Positions 33,750 to 43,900 of a DNA stretch of 64,000 nt are shown one piece after another. The stretch spans positions 1,240,001 through 1,304,000 of the forward strand of contig NZ_JAFLND010000001.1 of the NCBI RefSeq assembly GCF_017313105.1, read 5' to 3'. Below the pieces are notes generated by a model. It did no database searches. It saw only the letters and a list, made by a program, of their open reading frames with translations, and had not been told where the DNA came from. Position 1 is the first letter of the stretch, and every line of letters starts with the position of its first letter. A program made the translations under genes and the position numbers. The DNA comes from [Muricauda] lutisoli (nom. illeg.) (GTDB lineage Bacteria > Bacteroidota > Bacteroidia > Flavobacteriales > Flavobacteriaceae).

Positions 33750-33781
33750 CCAGCGCTCTAACCAGCTGAGCTACAACCACC
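33707..33781 (-). tRNA. tRNA-His (GTG anticodon)
   Basis: A cloverleaf can be drawn on the minus strand: a D-arm (GCTC/GAGC), an anticodon stem CTGGA/TCCAG with loop TTGTGGT (anticodon GTG), a T-arm (GCCGG, loop TTCGAAC, CCGGT) and an encoded G-1 opposite C73, which is diagnostic for tRNA-His. CCA is not encoded. The acceptor stem GTGGTTG/CTTCCAC has two U-U mismatches (5:68 and 6:67). The gene has a good promoter at 33796-33827. Confidence 0.92.
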
Positions 33782-33795
33782 ATTTAAAGCGGATG

Positions 33796-33827
33796 CAAAA
33801 ATACTTTTTTGTAATGATTCAACCAAA
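33796..33827 (-). promoter_or_regulatory. tRNA-His promoter
   Basis: On the minus strand TTTG (33827-33824), a 20-bp spacer and TATTTTTG (33803-33796) match the Bacteroidota consensus TTTG-N17-23-TAnnTTTG. The -7 box ends 15 bp before the tRNA 5' end. Confidence 0.7.
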
Positions 33828-34033
33828 ATATTTTTCAAATTCCATCAATTAAAAATTGTACTTGATTTTATCAAACCAATTCTCATGTCGCAACTGGCAT
33901 AAAACCAAAGCTGTACAATTTCCCGACAAAATGCACGTTTTTAAGACCAAACACACGTTTTTGGGCATTTCACAACATTTAATTCTCAAAAAGGTGGCTT
34001 GAAATTACATTTACGTCAAATATTTTCAACTAA

Positions 34034-36124
34034 GTGTTGTCAGAAAAAAACCTCATTCTAAATTCCAAAACCTCACTGGCGCTATTTGTGCTTTGTGTTA
34101 TTGCTCTTTGCTCATCCTTTGCTGTCTCTGCGCAGACCAGTAAAAGAGATAGCTTGGCATATAAGCTACAACGGTTGGAATCTACAAGCAGATTTAATCC
34201 AAAGGATACCACACATATTAATCTTCTAGTACGTTTAGCATTTTCTTACAGGTACTTGGATGCCGATAGCCTGTATTCCGTTGCTAAAAGAGCTTTGGAG
34301 TATAGTAACGAGATTGACTATACCTATGGGAAAATAAAAGGTTTGGACGCCCTTGGAAATTATTATTACGATAAAGGTGAGCGAAAGAAATCCATGCCAT
34401 TGTTCAAAGAAGCCTTGGAGTTGGCCAAGGAAATTGATGATATCGAATGTGAAGTATCCATTATAAATACCCTCGCCCAAAACTACAGCTTTGAGGGCAA
34501 TTATGCCGAAGCATTAAACTGGAACCTCAAGGGAATCGATTTGGCCAAAAAGATCGAGAACCAAGAAATGCTGTCCATCCTTAATGAAAACATTGCTGGA
34601 TTATATGCAGAACAAAAAGACTTCAAAAATGCCCTGATGTTCTATGACACTGTGCAAAAAATCAACCGAGGTCTTGGCAACGAGGTAATTGATGCTGAAA
34701 CGCAAAGTAATATGGCTTCACTCTATAAAGATGCCAAGGATTTTAAAAATGCGATGTTCAACATCAACAGGAGCATAAATACTTTTGAGAAAAACAAGAT
34801 TTACGATTGGCTGGCCTATGCCTACGAGGTTAAAGGGGATATTTACCTTGATCAGGAAAAATTTAAATGGGCTCTTTATTGGTACGATCAGAGCAATATG
34901 CTCTTTAAGCACCAAATAGAGGACGACAGAATAAAGATTCAATTAATGAACGGTATGGCCAAGGTGTATTTTGGCTTGGAAAAAGATAGCCTTTCGCTTG
35001 AATACGCTAAAAAAGGACTTGCCCTTTCCAAAAAAATAAAATCCCTGCAAGGTCAGATCGACTGTTCGGAAACATTGTACAAGGTTCATAAAAAAAATGG
35101 GGACAATCCAGAGGCGCTGGCCTATTTGGAAACCTTCAAAACCCTTTCCGATTCGTTGTCCAAGGACAAGAACAAACAAAGCCTGTCACTTTTAGAAACC
35201 AAATTGCACTACGAACAGGAAAAACAAAAACTCATTGAGTCCAATGAAGAGGCTCTTGCCAAGCAACGTAACTATATCTATTTCTCCGTAATTATTCTTC
35301 TTATTCTTAGTATCATAACCTTTGTGATTCGAAGGAGTGAAAACATCCAAAGGAAACTGAACAAAGAACTCAAAGAGAAATCACAAGCGATAACCCAACG
35401 AGAAGCCCAATTACACGAAATAAACAAGACCAACACAAAGCTGTTCTCCATTATTGGTCACGATCTTAGAGGTCCTATCGGCGGATTGCAGGGAATACTC
35501 AAAATGTTTACGGATGGAGAAATCACGACAAAGGAATTGGTCTCATTTATTCCTAAACTCAAAACTGATGTAGAGAACATATCCTTTACCTTGAACAACC
35601 TATTGTCCTGGGGGATGAATCAGCTCAATGGCGTAGTTACCAAGCCCAAAAGAGTATCACTGTCACAGCTTGTTGTTAATAACATTCAACTTTTATCGGA
35701 AGTTGCCAAGAGCAAGTCTATCAAGATAATAAATCAGCTTCCGGAAAATCCACGTATTTGGGCGGATAATAACCAAATAGATATTGTTATCCGAAACCTT
35801 CTGAGCAATGCCATCAAGTTTACACCGGAAAACGGGCTTATCACCATTGATGCCAAGGAGAAAGATAATATGTGGCAAATATCGGTTAGGGATACTGGAA
35901 TAGGTATGGCCCCCGAAATGCAAAAATCGATTTTCAAGGACTCTTCCAATGTTACCACTTATGGTACCAATAACGAAAAAGGAACAGGTCTCGGGCTTTC
36001 TTTATGCAAGGAAATGGTACACAAAAATAAGGGCGAAATATGGGTAGAAAGTGTTCCGCGCAAAGGAACAACCTTCTTTTTCACCGTGCCCAAAGCACAA
36101 AATAGGTACCAAAAAGCTTCTTGA
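34034..36124 (+). CDS. TPR-containing HisKA sensor histidine kinase
   Basis: A 696-aa sensor kinase starting with GTG. Signal peptide (cleavage near SAVSAQ, residue 34), several periplasmic TPRs (about 65-380), one TM helix (near 414-434, YIYFSVIILLILSIITFVI), a HisKA H-box with H476 (FSIIGHDLRGP) and a HATPase_c domain (NLLSNAIKF, DTGIGM, GTGLGLSLCKEM). No response regulator lies beside it, so its partner is elsewhere. The stop codon touches that of the convergent bshB1. Confidence 0.9.
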   Translation: MLSEKNLILNSKTSLALFVLCVIALCSSFAVSAQTSKRDSLAYKLQRLESTSRFNPKDTTHINLLVRLAFSYRYLDADSLYSVAKRALEYSNEIDYTYGKIKGLDALGNYYYDKGERKKSMPLFKEALELAKEIDDIECEVSIINTLAQNYSFEGNYAEALNWNLKGIDLAKKIENQEMLSILNENIAGLYAEQKDFKNALMFYDTVQKINRGLGNEVIDAETQSNMASLYKDAKDFKNAMFNINRSINTFEKNKIYDWLAYAYEVKGDIYLDQEKFKWALYWYDQSNMLFKHQIEDDRIKIQLMNGMAKVYFGLEKDSLSLEYAKKGLALSKKIKSLQGQIDCSETLYKVHKKNGDNPEALAYLETFKTLSDSLSKDKNKQSLSLLETKLHYEQEKQKLIESNEEALAKQRNYIYFSVIILLILSIITFVIRRSENIQRKLNKELKEKSQAITQREAQLHEINKTNTKLFSIIGHDLRGPIGGLQGILKMFTDGEITTKELVSFIPKLKTDVENISFTLNNLLSWGMNQLNGVVTKPKRVSLSQLVVNNIQLLSEVAKSKSIKIINQLPENPRIWADNNQIDIVIRNLLSNAIKFTPENGLITIDAKEKDNMWQISVRDTGIGMAPEMQKSIFKDSSNVTTYGTNNEKGTGLGLSLCKEMVHKNKGEIWVESVPRKGTTFFFTVPKAQNRYQKAS

Positions 36125-36847
36125 TCAGATCAGATCGTCAAGACTGTCCACCCCAACATATCGTTCCACAGTAAAACCTTCGGCAAACTCTACGCCGATC
36201 AACCTACCTAAATCCCTTGCTCGGTAAATTACACTGTCCGTAAAATTCTTACTGCTGATGGGTGTCTCCGGTTCTTCACTGTCAGGATCATAAAATTGGG
36301 AGCTATAAGCCATGATTGCGTCTGTTTTTGTTTCGATAAATCCAGACACATCAACCACAAAATCAGGTTCCAAATTTTTCCATTGGATAAAATGATAAAC
36401 CAATTTAGGCCTCCAGGCCTCTTGCCACTGATCATCTCCATCCATTTTGGTGTCAATTTTAACCAAACCACTTAAAAAGCAGGCATCACTGACGAGTTTA
36501 CTTCCTTTTCCATGATCAATATGACGGTCTTCAACAGCATTGCAAAGCACAATTTCTGGCTGATACTTTCGAATTATTTTGATGAGTTCCAGTTGATGCT
36601 CTTTATCGTTTACGAAGAAACCATCGGCAAACTCCATATTCTCACGCACAGCTACGCCTAAAATTTCGGCTGCCTTAGCTGCTTCTTTGTCCCTGATTTC
36701 GGCTGAACCGCGCGTTCCAAGTTCACCACGGGTCAAATCCACGATTCCTACCTTTTTTCCTTTGGAAACTTCTTTCGCTATGGTGCCTCCTGCCCCCAGT
36801 TCGGCATCATCAGGATGCGCACCAAACACTAAAATGTCTAATTTCAT
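36125..36847 (-). CDS. bshB1: Bacillithiol biosynthesis deacetylase BshB1
   Basis: A 240-aa LmbE/PIG-L-fold zinc hydrolase that removes the acetyl group from GlcNAc-malate in bacillithiol synthesis. The metal and catalytic motif GAHPDDAELGAGG (H11, D13, D14) and EDRHIDHGKG are present. Length and the N-terminus LDILVFGAHPDDAE fit BshB1 rather than the larger PIG-L proteins such as the one at 48.8 kb. It lies 6 bp after a trans-sulfuration enzyme on the same strand, a fitting pair for thiol metabolism. Confidence 0.9.
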   Translation of the reverse strand: MKLDILVFGAHPDDAELGAGGTIAKEVSKGKKVGIVDLTRGELGTRGSAEIRDKEAAKAAEILGVAVRENMEFADGFFVNDKEHQLELIKIIRKYQPEIVLCNAVEDRHIDHGKGSKLVSDACFLSGLVKIDTKMDGDDQWQEAWRPKLVYHFIQWKNLEPDFVVDVSGFIETKTDAIMAYSSQFYDPDSEEPETPISSKNFTDSVIYRARDLGRLIGVEFAEGFTVERYVGVDSLDDLI

Positions 36848-36853
36848 ATACTT

Positions 36854-38041
36854 TTATGCCGTTACGGTCATGGATTTCACCTTGGCAATTGCCTGTTCAA
36901 TATCCGCTATTAAATCTTCCGTCTCTTCAATACCCAACGAGAATCGAATCAATGAATCCTTTATCCCTTGTTTAGCCCTGTCTTCTGGGCTCATCAATGC
37001 ATGGGAAGTTTGTGTAGGTGAAAGCATCGTACTTTCAATACCCGCCAAACTCATGGATGGCTTTATCAATTTTAACTCCTTAAAAAACAAGGAAGCATTT
37101 ATCTCCGGATTCAGTTCAAAAGATAACATCCCTCCAAAACCTTTCATTTGAGATTTGGCCAACTCATGTCCAGGATGATCTTTCAGTCCTGGGTAGTACA
37201 CATTATCCACATCTTTACTTTGGCTCAAATAAGTGGCCATCTTCATTGCATTTTCATTTTGCGCCTTTACACGGATCGCCATGGTTTTTAAACTTCTTTC
37301 CAAAAGCCATACCGTATACTCGCTCAAACTTCCGCCAAAACAAATTCCTGTTTGCCAAACCTTGTCCATAAGCTCTTGGGATGCCGCCACGACACCTGCA
37401 CAAATATCGGAGTGTCCCCCCATATATTTTGTTGCACTGTGTACCACTACATCAATTCCAAAATCAATTGGATTTTGGTTGACAGGACTAGCAAAAGTAT
37501 TGTCGATCATGGAAAGGATTCCTTTCTTTTTTGCCAAGTCGGCCACTCCCTGTACATCGGTGATGGTCAGCAATGGGTTCGATGGGGTCTCCAAATACAA
37601 TACTTTGGTATTCGGTTTGATTTCTTTTTCAAAATCTTCCACTTCCCACCCTGTAGTGAAGGAATATTCAATACCAAATCTTTCAAATTGGCTTACGGCA
37701 AAATGGTACGTACCACCATAAATGGTTTGTTGCAAAACCACATGATCACCAGCTTGAAGAAAGGTCATCAATGCCGTACTAATGGCGGCCATTCCACTAC
37801 CAAAAATCAAAGCTGCCTCGGTGTGCTCCAAAGCCGCCAGTTTTTTGCACAATGCCTCTTGGTTGGGCGTGTTGTAGTATCTGGGATATCTTTTTACCGC
37901 AACGTCCTCAAATTGATAGGATGTACCCATGTATAGCGGGGACACTGCTCCTTTGAATTCCTTATCTTCCAATTCCCCAACGTGGGTACAGATGGTATTG
38001 AGTCCTTTTTTATCGTTTTTCATGTTGGTTTTCTTTCGCAT
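36854..38041 (-). CDS. Cys/Met metabolism PLP-dependent enzyme
   Basis: A trans-sulfuration family enzyme, 395 aa (389 if the second ATG at 38023 is used). The PLP lysine is in HSATKYMGGHSD; other family marks are LIFGSGMAAIS, IYGGTYHF, ETPSNP and SLAGIESTMLSPTQTSHA. It may be cystathionine gamma-synthase, cystathionine gamma-lyase or methionine gamma-lyase; these are hard to separate by sequence. It is probably cotranscribed with bshB1, which suggests cysteine supply for bacillithiol. Confidence 0.88.
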   Translation of the reverse strand: MRKKTNMKNDKKGLNTICTHVGELEDKEFKGAVSPLYMGTSYQFEDVAVKRYPRYYNTPNQEALCKKLAALEHTEAALIFGSGMAAISTALMTFLQAGDHVVLQQTIYGGTYHFAVSQFERFGIEYSFTTGWEVEDFEKEIKPNTKVLYLETPSNPLLTITDVQGVADLAKKKGILSMIDNTFASPVNQNPIDFGIDVVVHSATKYMGGHSDICAGVVAASQELMDKVWQTGICFGGSLSEYTVWLLERSLKTMAIRVKAQNENAMKMATYLSQSKDVDNVYYPGLKDHPGHELAKSQMKGFGGMLSFELNPEINASLFFKELKLIKPSMSLAGIESTMLSPTQTSHALMSPEDRAKQGIKDSLIRFSLGIEETEDLIADIEQAIAKVKSMTVTA

Positions 38042-38057
38042 AAAGATACGAAACCCA

Positions 38058-39473
38058 TCATACTTGGACTTTCTTCCATTTCCCTTTTTTAAACCAAATC
38101 ATGGCCAATACCGCAATCAGCACTTCAGCCAAGGTAATGGCCACAAAAACTCCTTTTGCACCCCACCCTAATACCATAGCCGATATATAGGCCAATGGCA
38201 ATTGAAACAACCAAAACGATATGAAATTGATTTTGGTAGGCGTCCGCGTATCCCCTGCCCCATTAAAGGCTTGGGTCATTACCATACCATAGGCATAAAA
38301 TATATAGCCCAAAGCTATAATTTGAAGACAAAGTGCACCGCTCTCTACCACCTTAGGGGTTGTATTGAACCAAGAAATGATGGTGTTGGCAAAAATGAGA
38401 TATGCCAAAGAAACCGTCCCCATAAAAATGGCATTGTACTTCCCCGTTTTCCAAACGGACCGTTCGGCCCTGTCGGGTTGTTTGGCACCAAGGTTTTGAC
38501 CCACCAAAGTGGCCGCGGCATTGCTCATGCCCCAAGAGGGCATCAAAGTGAACATCATTACACGAATGGCAATGGTATAACCCGCCAATACTTCACTTCC
38601 GAATTCGGACATGATACGCATAAGAAAAATCCAACTGGAAGTACCGATCAAGAATTGGGCAATTCCGCCCATGGAAATCTTGATCAAACTATACATTACC
38701 TTAAAGTTGAGTATCAAATCCTTGGCCATCAGTTTAATCTTGCCCCAACCAAAGAATAAAATCCCGAGTTGAAAAAGTACTGCCGTTCCCCTGCCGATAT
38801 TGGTGGCTACAGCCGCTCCTTTTACTCCCATTTCCGGAATGGGGCCAAAACCAAAAATGAACATGGGGTCCAAGATAATGTTGAGTCCATTGGAAAGCAC
38901 CAGGGCCCACATAGCAATGGATGCATTGCCCGCACCACGGAAAATGGCGTTGATCAAGAACAATAGCACTACTGTGATGTTCCCTCCTATCAAAAATTGG
39001 GTGTAACCGTGACCTTCGGCAATCAAATCGGGTTCACCACCCATTAATGCCAGAATCTCCCGGGCATAGATAATCCCAATGATTCCGATGGTTATTGAAA
39101 TTACCACCCCTAAACCAATGGCCTGCACAGCGGCAATACGGGCGCCATCCACATCCTTTTCGCCAATCCTACGGGCAACAACCGCAGTGGCGGCCATACT
39201 CAGCCCAATGGCCAGAGCGTATACCAAAGTAATCACGGACTCTGTCAACCCAATTGTGGCTACGGCATTCACGCTTACTTTGGATACATAGGCAATATCC
39301 ACAAGAGCAAATATGGATTCCATGAGCATTTCCAAGATCATGGGAATGGAAAGCATAAAAATGGCCTTTCGGATACTTCCAGAGGTGAATTCGGTTTCCT
39401 TACCGGAAATAGCTATCCAGAAATACCGGATAAACTTTTTAACTGTATTTGTATGTTGATGATTCATTATCAA
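38058..39473 (-). CDS. MATE family efflux transporter
   Basis: A 471-aa inner-membrane protein with about twelve TM segments and the twofold MATE layout (SIPMILEMLMESIF in the first half; IRVMMFTLMPSWGMSNAAATLVGQNLGA in the second). It probably exports drugs or metabolites using Na+ or H+. It ends 17 bp upstream of the trans-sulfuration gene. The 225 bp upstream hold the control region shared with the divergent M14 peptidase gene. Confidence 0.9.
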   Translation of the reverse strand: MIMNHQHTNTVKKFIRYFWIAISGKETEFTSGSIRKAIFMLSIPMILEMLMESIFALVDIAYVSKVSVNAVATIGLTESVITLVYALAIGLSMAATAVVARRIGEKDVDGARIAAVQAIGLGVVISITIGIIGIIYAREILALMGGEPDLIAEGHGYTQFLIGGNITVVLLFLINAIFRGAGNASIAMWALVLSNGLNIILDPMFIFGFGPIPEMGVKGAAVATNIGRGTAVLFQLGILFFGWGKIKLMAKDLILNFKVMYSLIKISMGGIAQFLIGTSSWIFLMRIMSEFGSEVLAGYTIAIRVMMFTLMPSWGMSNAAATLVGQNLGAKQPDRAERSVWKTGKYNAIFMGTVSLAYLIFANTIISWFNTTPKVVESGALCLQIIALGYIFYAYGMVMTQAFNGAGDTRTPTKINFISFWLFQLPLAYISAMVLGWGAKGVFVAITLAEVLIAVLAMIWFKKGKWKKVQV

Positions 39474-39698
39474 AGAATTATGTGTGAAAAAAGAAGTGAA
39501 ATGTCAAATAACCGAGAAGAGTTCGGTTACATAAATTGGGTTCCCCCAATGGTGACATCTATCGCGTACATAATTCTTATAGCTTCATGATGATGCAAAT
39601 ATGCGAAAAATACCGATATATTATTACTATTTTTTTATTTACAACTCCAATCCTTGTTGCTACCTTCGTAACCAAACCAACTCAAATATTTCAAAACC

Positions 39699-40994
39699 AT
39701 GCGTATTAAAAGTTTGATTACCATTGGAGTATTATCTGCCGTGGTACTATCATCATCTTGTAAAAAGAACCCAGAAACTGCAGAAACAGAAGAAAAAACA
39801 GGTTACCAAGGGCAAGGAAAAAGCCCGGTTGTACCTACGGTGGACAAGCCCATCCAAAAACAATGGAGAGGTGTTTGGGCCTTTAACGACAGTACCACTT
39901 TCTTTTCCAATAAATTTGAAGGCGCCCGTTTAAATGGCGTCGCCTACGATGGCGATGACCATTATACCATTTGGGTGACAGCGGAAAACACTCCCATAAA
40001 TGTGAGCCCGTGGTACGCTTTTCAGGTATGGTCCAAGGAGCCACGCGACATTACGGTTCAGTTGAATTATCAAGATTCAAGAAGTAGATATTACCCAAAA
40101 ATCAGTGCAGATGGAAGAAACTTTATTCCGCTGGATAGTACCAGGTTTAAGGCCATCGGTCCCGGAGAGGGCGAATTTGGAATCAAAGCCGCTCCAGAAT
40201 CTGCCGAGTTGACCATTAGTGTGACCGAAGAACCTACTTGGATCTCCGCCCAGGAACTTTACACTTCCTCCGTAGTGAAAGAGTGGGTGGATTCCTTGAG
40301 CCAAAAACCTTTCATTGAAAATTACCCTATAGGTCTTTCCAAAGAAAAACGTACCATGCACTTGATGGAAATCAATGGAAATGAAGAAGCAAAAAAAGCC
40401 TTGATGATCATTTCCAGACAACACCCGCCAGAAGTTACCGGTTTCTTAGCAATGAAATCCTTTATCGAAACCATTTCGGGGGATTCCGATCAAGCCAAGG
40501 AATTTAGAAAAGAGCATGCCATTTTTGTTGTACCATTGATGAATCCCGATGGGGCCGATAACGGACATTGGAGACACAATATGGGCGGTATTGATCTAAA
40601 CAGGGACTGGGAAAACTTTAATCAGCCCGAGACCAGAAACGTCCGGGATTTTCTTGTGGAAAAAGATAAGGAATATGATTTTGTTTTCGGGGCGGATTTC
40701 CACTCCACTTGGGACGATATCTACTACCCTATTGATACCACAGTAACGGGTGAAAAAGGAAAAATCATCTTTGATTGGATAGCGAATATCAGTGAAAGAT
40801 TACCACAAAAGAAAACCAATGTAAGTGCTTCCGATGAAATTGATCCTACCATGGTATCTAGCAAGTACTTTTACGTAAACCACGGAATGCCCGCCATTGT
40901 ATTTGAGCTGGGCGACAATACTTCCAGACCTTTCCTAAAGGAAAAAGGCAAGGTTGCCGCTGAGGAAATCATGAAACTCTTAATGGAGGAATGA
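39699..40994 (+). CDS. M14 family zinc carboxypeptidase, lipoprotein
   Basis: A 431-aa lipoprotein (lipobox ending in C21, SSSC). An N-terminal beta-sandwich (about 50-200) is followed by an M14 peptidase domain: zinc motif HPPE (SRQHPPEVTG), NPDGADNGHWRHNMGGIDLNRDW, a third-ligand region FGADFHSTW and the C-terminal catalytic Glu in VFELGDN. The two-domain layout is like that of AGBL/cytosolic carboxypeptidase relatives. It is likely outer-membrane or periplasmic. It ends 1 bp from the convergent ccsA stop. Confidence 0.87.
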   Translation: MRIKSLITIGVLSAVVLSSSCKKNPETAETEEKTGYQGQGKSPVVPTVDKPIQKQWRGVWAFNDSTTFFSNKFEGARLNGVAYDGDDHYTIWVTAENTPINVSPWYAFQVWSKEPRDITVQLNYQDSRSRYYPKISADGRNFIPLDSTRFKAIGPGEGEFGIKAAPESAELTISVTEEPTWISAQELYTSSVVKEWVDSLSQKPFIENYPIGLSKEKRTMHLMEINGNEEAKKALMIISRQHPPEVTGFLAMKSFIETISGDSDQAKEFRKEHAIFVVPLMNPDGADNGHWRHNMGGIDLNRDWENFNQPETRNVRDFLVEKDKEYDFVFGADFHSTWDDIYYPIDTTVTGEKGKIIFDWIANISERLPQKKTNVSASDEIDPTMVSSKYFYVNHGMPAIVFELGDNTSRPFLKEKGKVAAEEIMKLLMEE

Positions 40995-40995
40995 T

Positions 40996-43900
40996 CTATT
41001 TTTTGGCATAGTGCACTTTGTACCGCCAAAAACTGATACCTCCCAAAATAAAGACCCCAAGTACTGTATACCAAACAAAGCTTGGGGTTATTACTTGGTC
41101 CCCACTGGCATAACTGTGCAGTCCGACCAAATAGAAATTTACCCCAAAATAGGTCATCATGATACTGGCAAAGGCCACTATGCTGGCAAAATTATAGATC
41201 CATTTGCCTCGTAGACCCGGAACCAACCGCATGTGCAGTACAAAGGCATACACCATAATGGAAATCAGGGCCCATGTTTCCTTTGGGTCCCAGCCCCAAT
41301 AGCGCCCCCAGCTTTCGTTGGCCCACTGGCCACCCAAAAAGTTACCTATGGTAAGCATCACCAAACCAGTGGTAAGTGCCAATTCATTGATTACCGTGAG
41401 CTCCTTGATATTAAGGTCCATTCGTTTTTTGTTCTTTTCAGTGGTAAGCATGATCAATAACAATGCGACCACTCCTAAAATCATTCCAACCGTTAAAGGG
41501 CCATAGCTTCCCACAATAACGGCAACGTGAATCATTAACCAATAACTGTCCAAAACAGGAACTAGGTTGGCAATCGCAGGGTCTACCCAACTTTGATGGG
41601 CAATCCACAACAACATGGATGTAACAAAAGCACTGGCAGCAATGGTAAGCTCACTCTTTCGGCCCAGGGCCAAACCAATGCCCATAGTGGCCCATGCTAC
41701 ATAGAGAATACTTTCATAGGCATCACTCCAAGGAGCGTGGCCGGATATGTACCAACGTAATATCAGACCTATGGTGTGCCAGATAAAAAACAAAATGATG
41801 GTCCCTTTCAACAGGTAAGCGAAAGCATCCAAGAATTTTCTTTCCTTAAAAATCTTGGCAATCAAAACAAAGAACAACAATACTCCGACCATGGCGTAGT
41901 ATTTATACAAACGGTTGAACAGATCCAGCTTGTTGTATATGATCTCTGTTTTTATCTTATTTTCTGACGGTAATACTTCCTCCCCGTGGTTCTTTTGATT
42001 CTGCTTGAAGGCTTCCAACAATCTATCAGGTTGGGAGTAGTCACCCGTTACGATGGATTGTTGCAGGGAGTTCAAATAATAGGGCATCGCATTTTTGATG
42101 AAATTGGCATACAACGAATCCTGAACCTGATATTCTCCACCGCGATATTCAACAGCCGAAATCCATTTGTTGTTCTCATCGTTCAGCAAAGGAAATATCT
42201 TCACAATTTGCCCACTTAAAGCAATGTCTAGCAAACTCAGCCGCTCTCCTACTTTTTTAAAGTCTTTTTCAAAGTTGGATGGATTATTGGTAGAAGTCGC
42301 CTTCTCCAGGTAAGGTCTCAATTTATACGACCCTTTAGAATCAAAAAAGTCGGTCGCCTTTACAAACTCGGTACCTTCGGGAACACCGATCACCTTACGT
42401 ATGCTATCGTTTTCCTTTTTGCCCAAGGCAATAATATCCGTTGCATACCAAACTCCCGGGTTAAGCATCATGGATAGAAAAACTTGATTGGCAGAAAGGT
42501 CTCTAAATTCATCGTCACCGCTCAACTTTCGCAACAATTCAGATGCAAAGGTATTTACGGGTTTCATACGTCCGCCCTCATCCTGTATCACCAAAGTGCC
42601 AAACTTTTCTGCGTGCTCCTTGTCTACCGTTGTAGCTTGAATTACGGAGTCTATTTGTGCTTTTGTTGCAGCAGTGGAATGCTCATGGGTTTCCTCTTGT
42701 GCATTGGCCGATACAAGGGCAAAGAACATTGCAATGGTTGTCAATGCCGCTTTCTTTTCCTTTATTTTTTCGAGCATGGTCTGTAATTCCCTAAAACGTG
42801 TTTTTCCAAAGAACATAATGCCCATCAAACCTATGTAAAGCAGAAAATAGCCGATGTAGGTAATCCAAGTGCCCCACCAGTCGTGATTTACAGAGAGAAC
42901 GGTTCCTTTTTCATCGGGATCAAAACTGGACTGAAAGAATCGGTATCCTTGATGGTCAAGAACATGGTTCATATAAATATCATAATCAAACGGTCGCTCG
43001 TCGTGCACCGTAACTTTACTCATAAATGAGGCGTATCCCGCTTCGGTTCCAGGGTATTTTTCCGCAATAAAATCATTCAACTCAATAGAAAAAGGAAGCT
43101 CATACACTTTTGAACCATAGCTCAATGAAAAATCCAATCCACCCACATTGATCTTATCCGAGAAATTGGAAGTTCCCTTACTTCCCAACAATTTCACCTC
43201 TTTACTTTCCCCATTGGCGGAGATAGAAACGACCAAAGCATCTTGTGTAACCTTGGTGATCTCCTCATCGGGTACTTTAACAATGCCATAGCGCCCTTTT
43301 ATTATGGGGTCCGGGACCACAAACTGCATCCCCCCCATATTGTAGAGCGAGCGCAGTTGTAACGGCTGAATACTATCGCTGGCCACTTCGCCTTGAAACT
43401 GGTCCGCCATGCGCATAAAGCTCCCTTCGAAAGGTGATTTGATGCGATAACCGTTTTCTTCATCATAAAAAATATTGATGGCTCCGTCGGTTTCATTGTT
43501 AAGGGCAAAAAGAATGTTGTGAACACTGGCTATTTTACCATTTTCAAGATAATGTTCGTGGCGCTGCCCATTGCCTGCCTCCACAATTTGAAGGTATTCG
43601 GTTCCATTTTCATCGGGAATCAATCCTTTTTCCGCTCCTTTGATAAAATCCACGTAACTGATGGAAAAAGGTTGTCCATTGAAGTCAGATTTCCATGGTA
43701 AACTGGATCGTTTTCCTTCCGGGGTCACTAAAATATCATCTTCCAGCACCCTTCTTCTTGTTTCTCCATTGATGTCTCCGTCAACAAAAGCAGTTAGGTA
43801 GGTTTTGTCCGAATAAAATATTTTCTCAGTAGCACCTTCCCTAATTGGCATCATACCTTCATAACTGATGTAACGGGTCACAAAAGCACCTACAATGATC

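Noticed and set aside
37352-37936. Long open frame (194 codons) opposite the trans-sulfuration enzyme gene
   Set aside because: It is an antisense shadow of a well-recognised gene, with no domain of its own.
36125-38041. Second PIG-L protein at 48.8 kb as part of bacillithiol synthesis
   Set aside because: The 843-aa protein is exported and multi-domain; only the 240-aa cytosolic protein at 36.1 kb fits BshB1.
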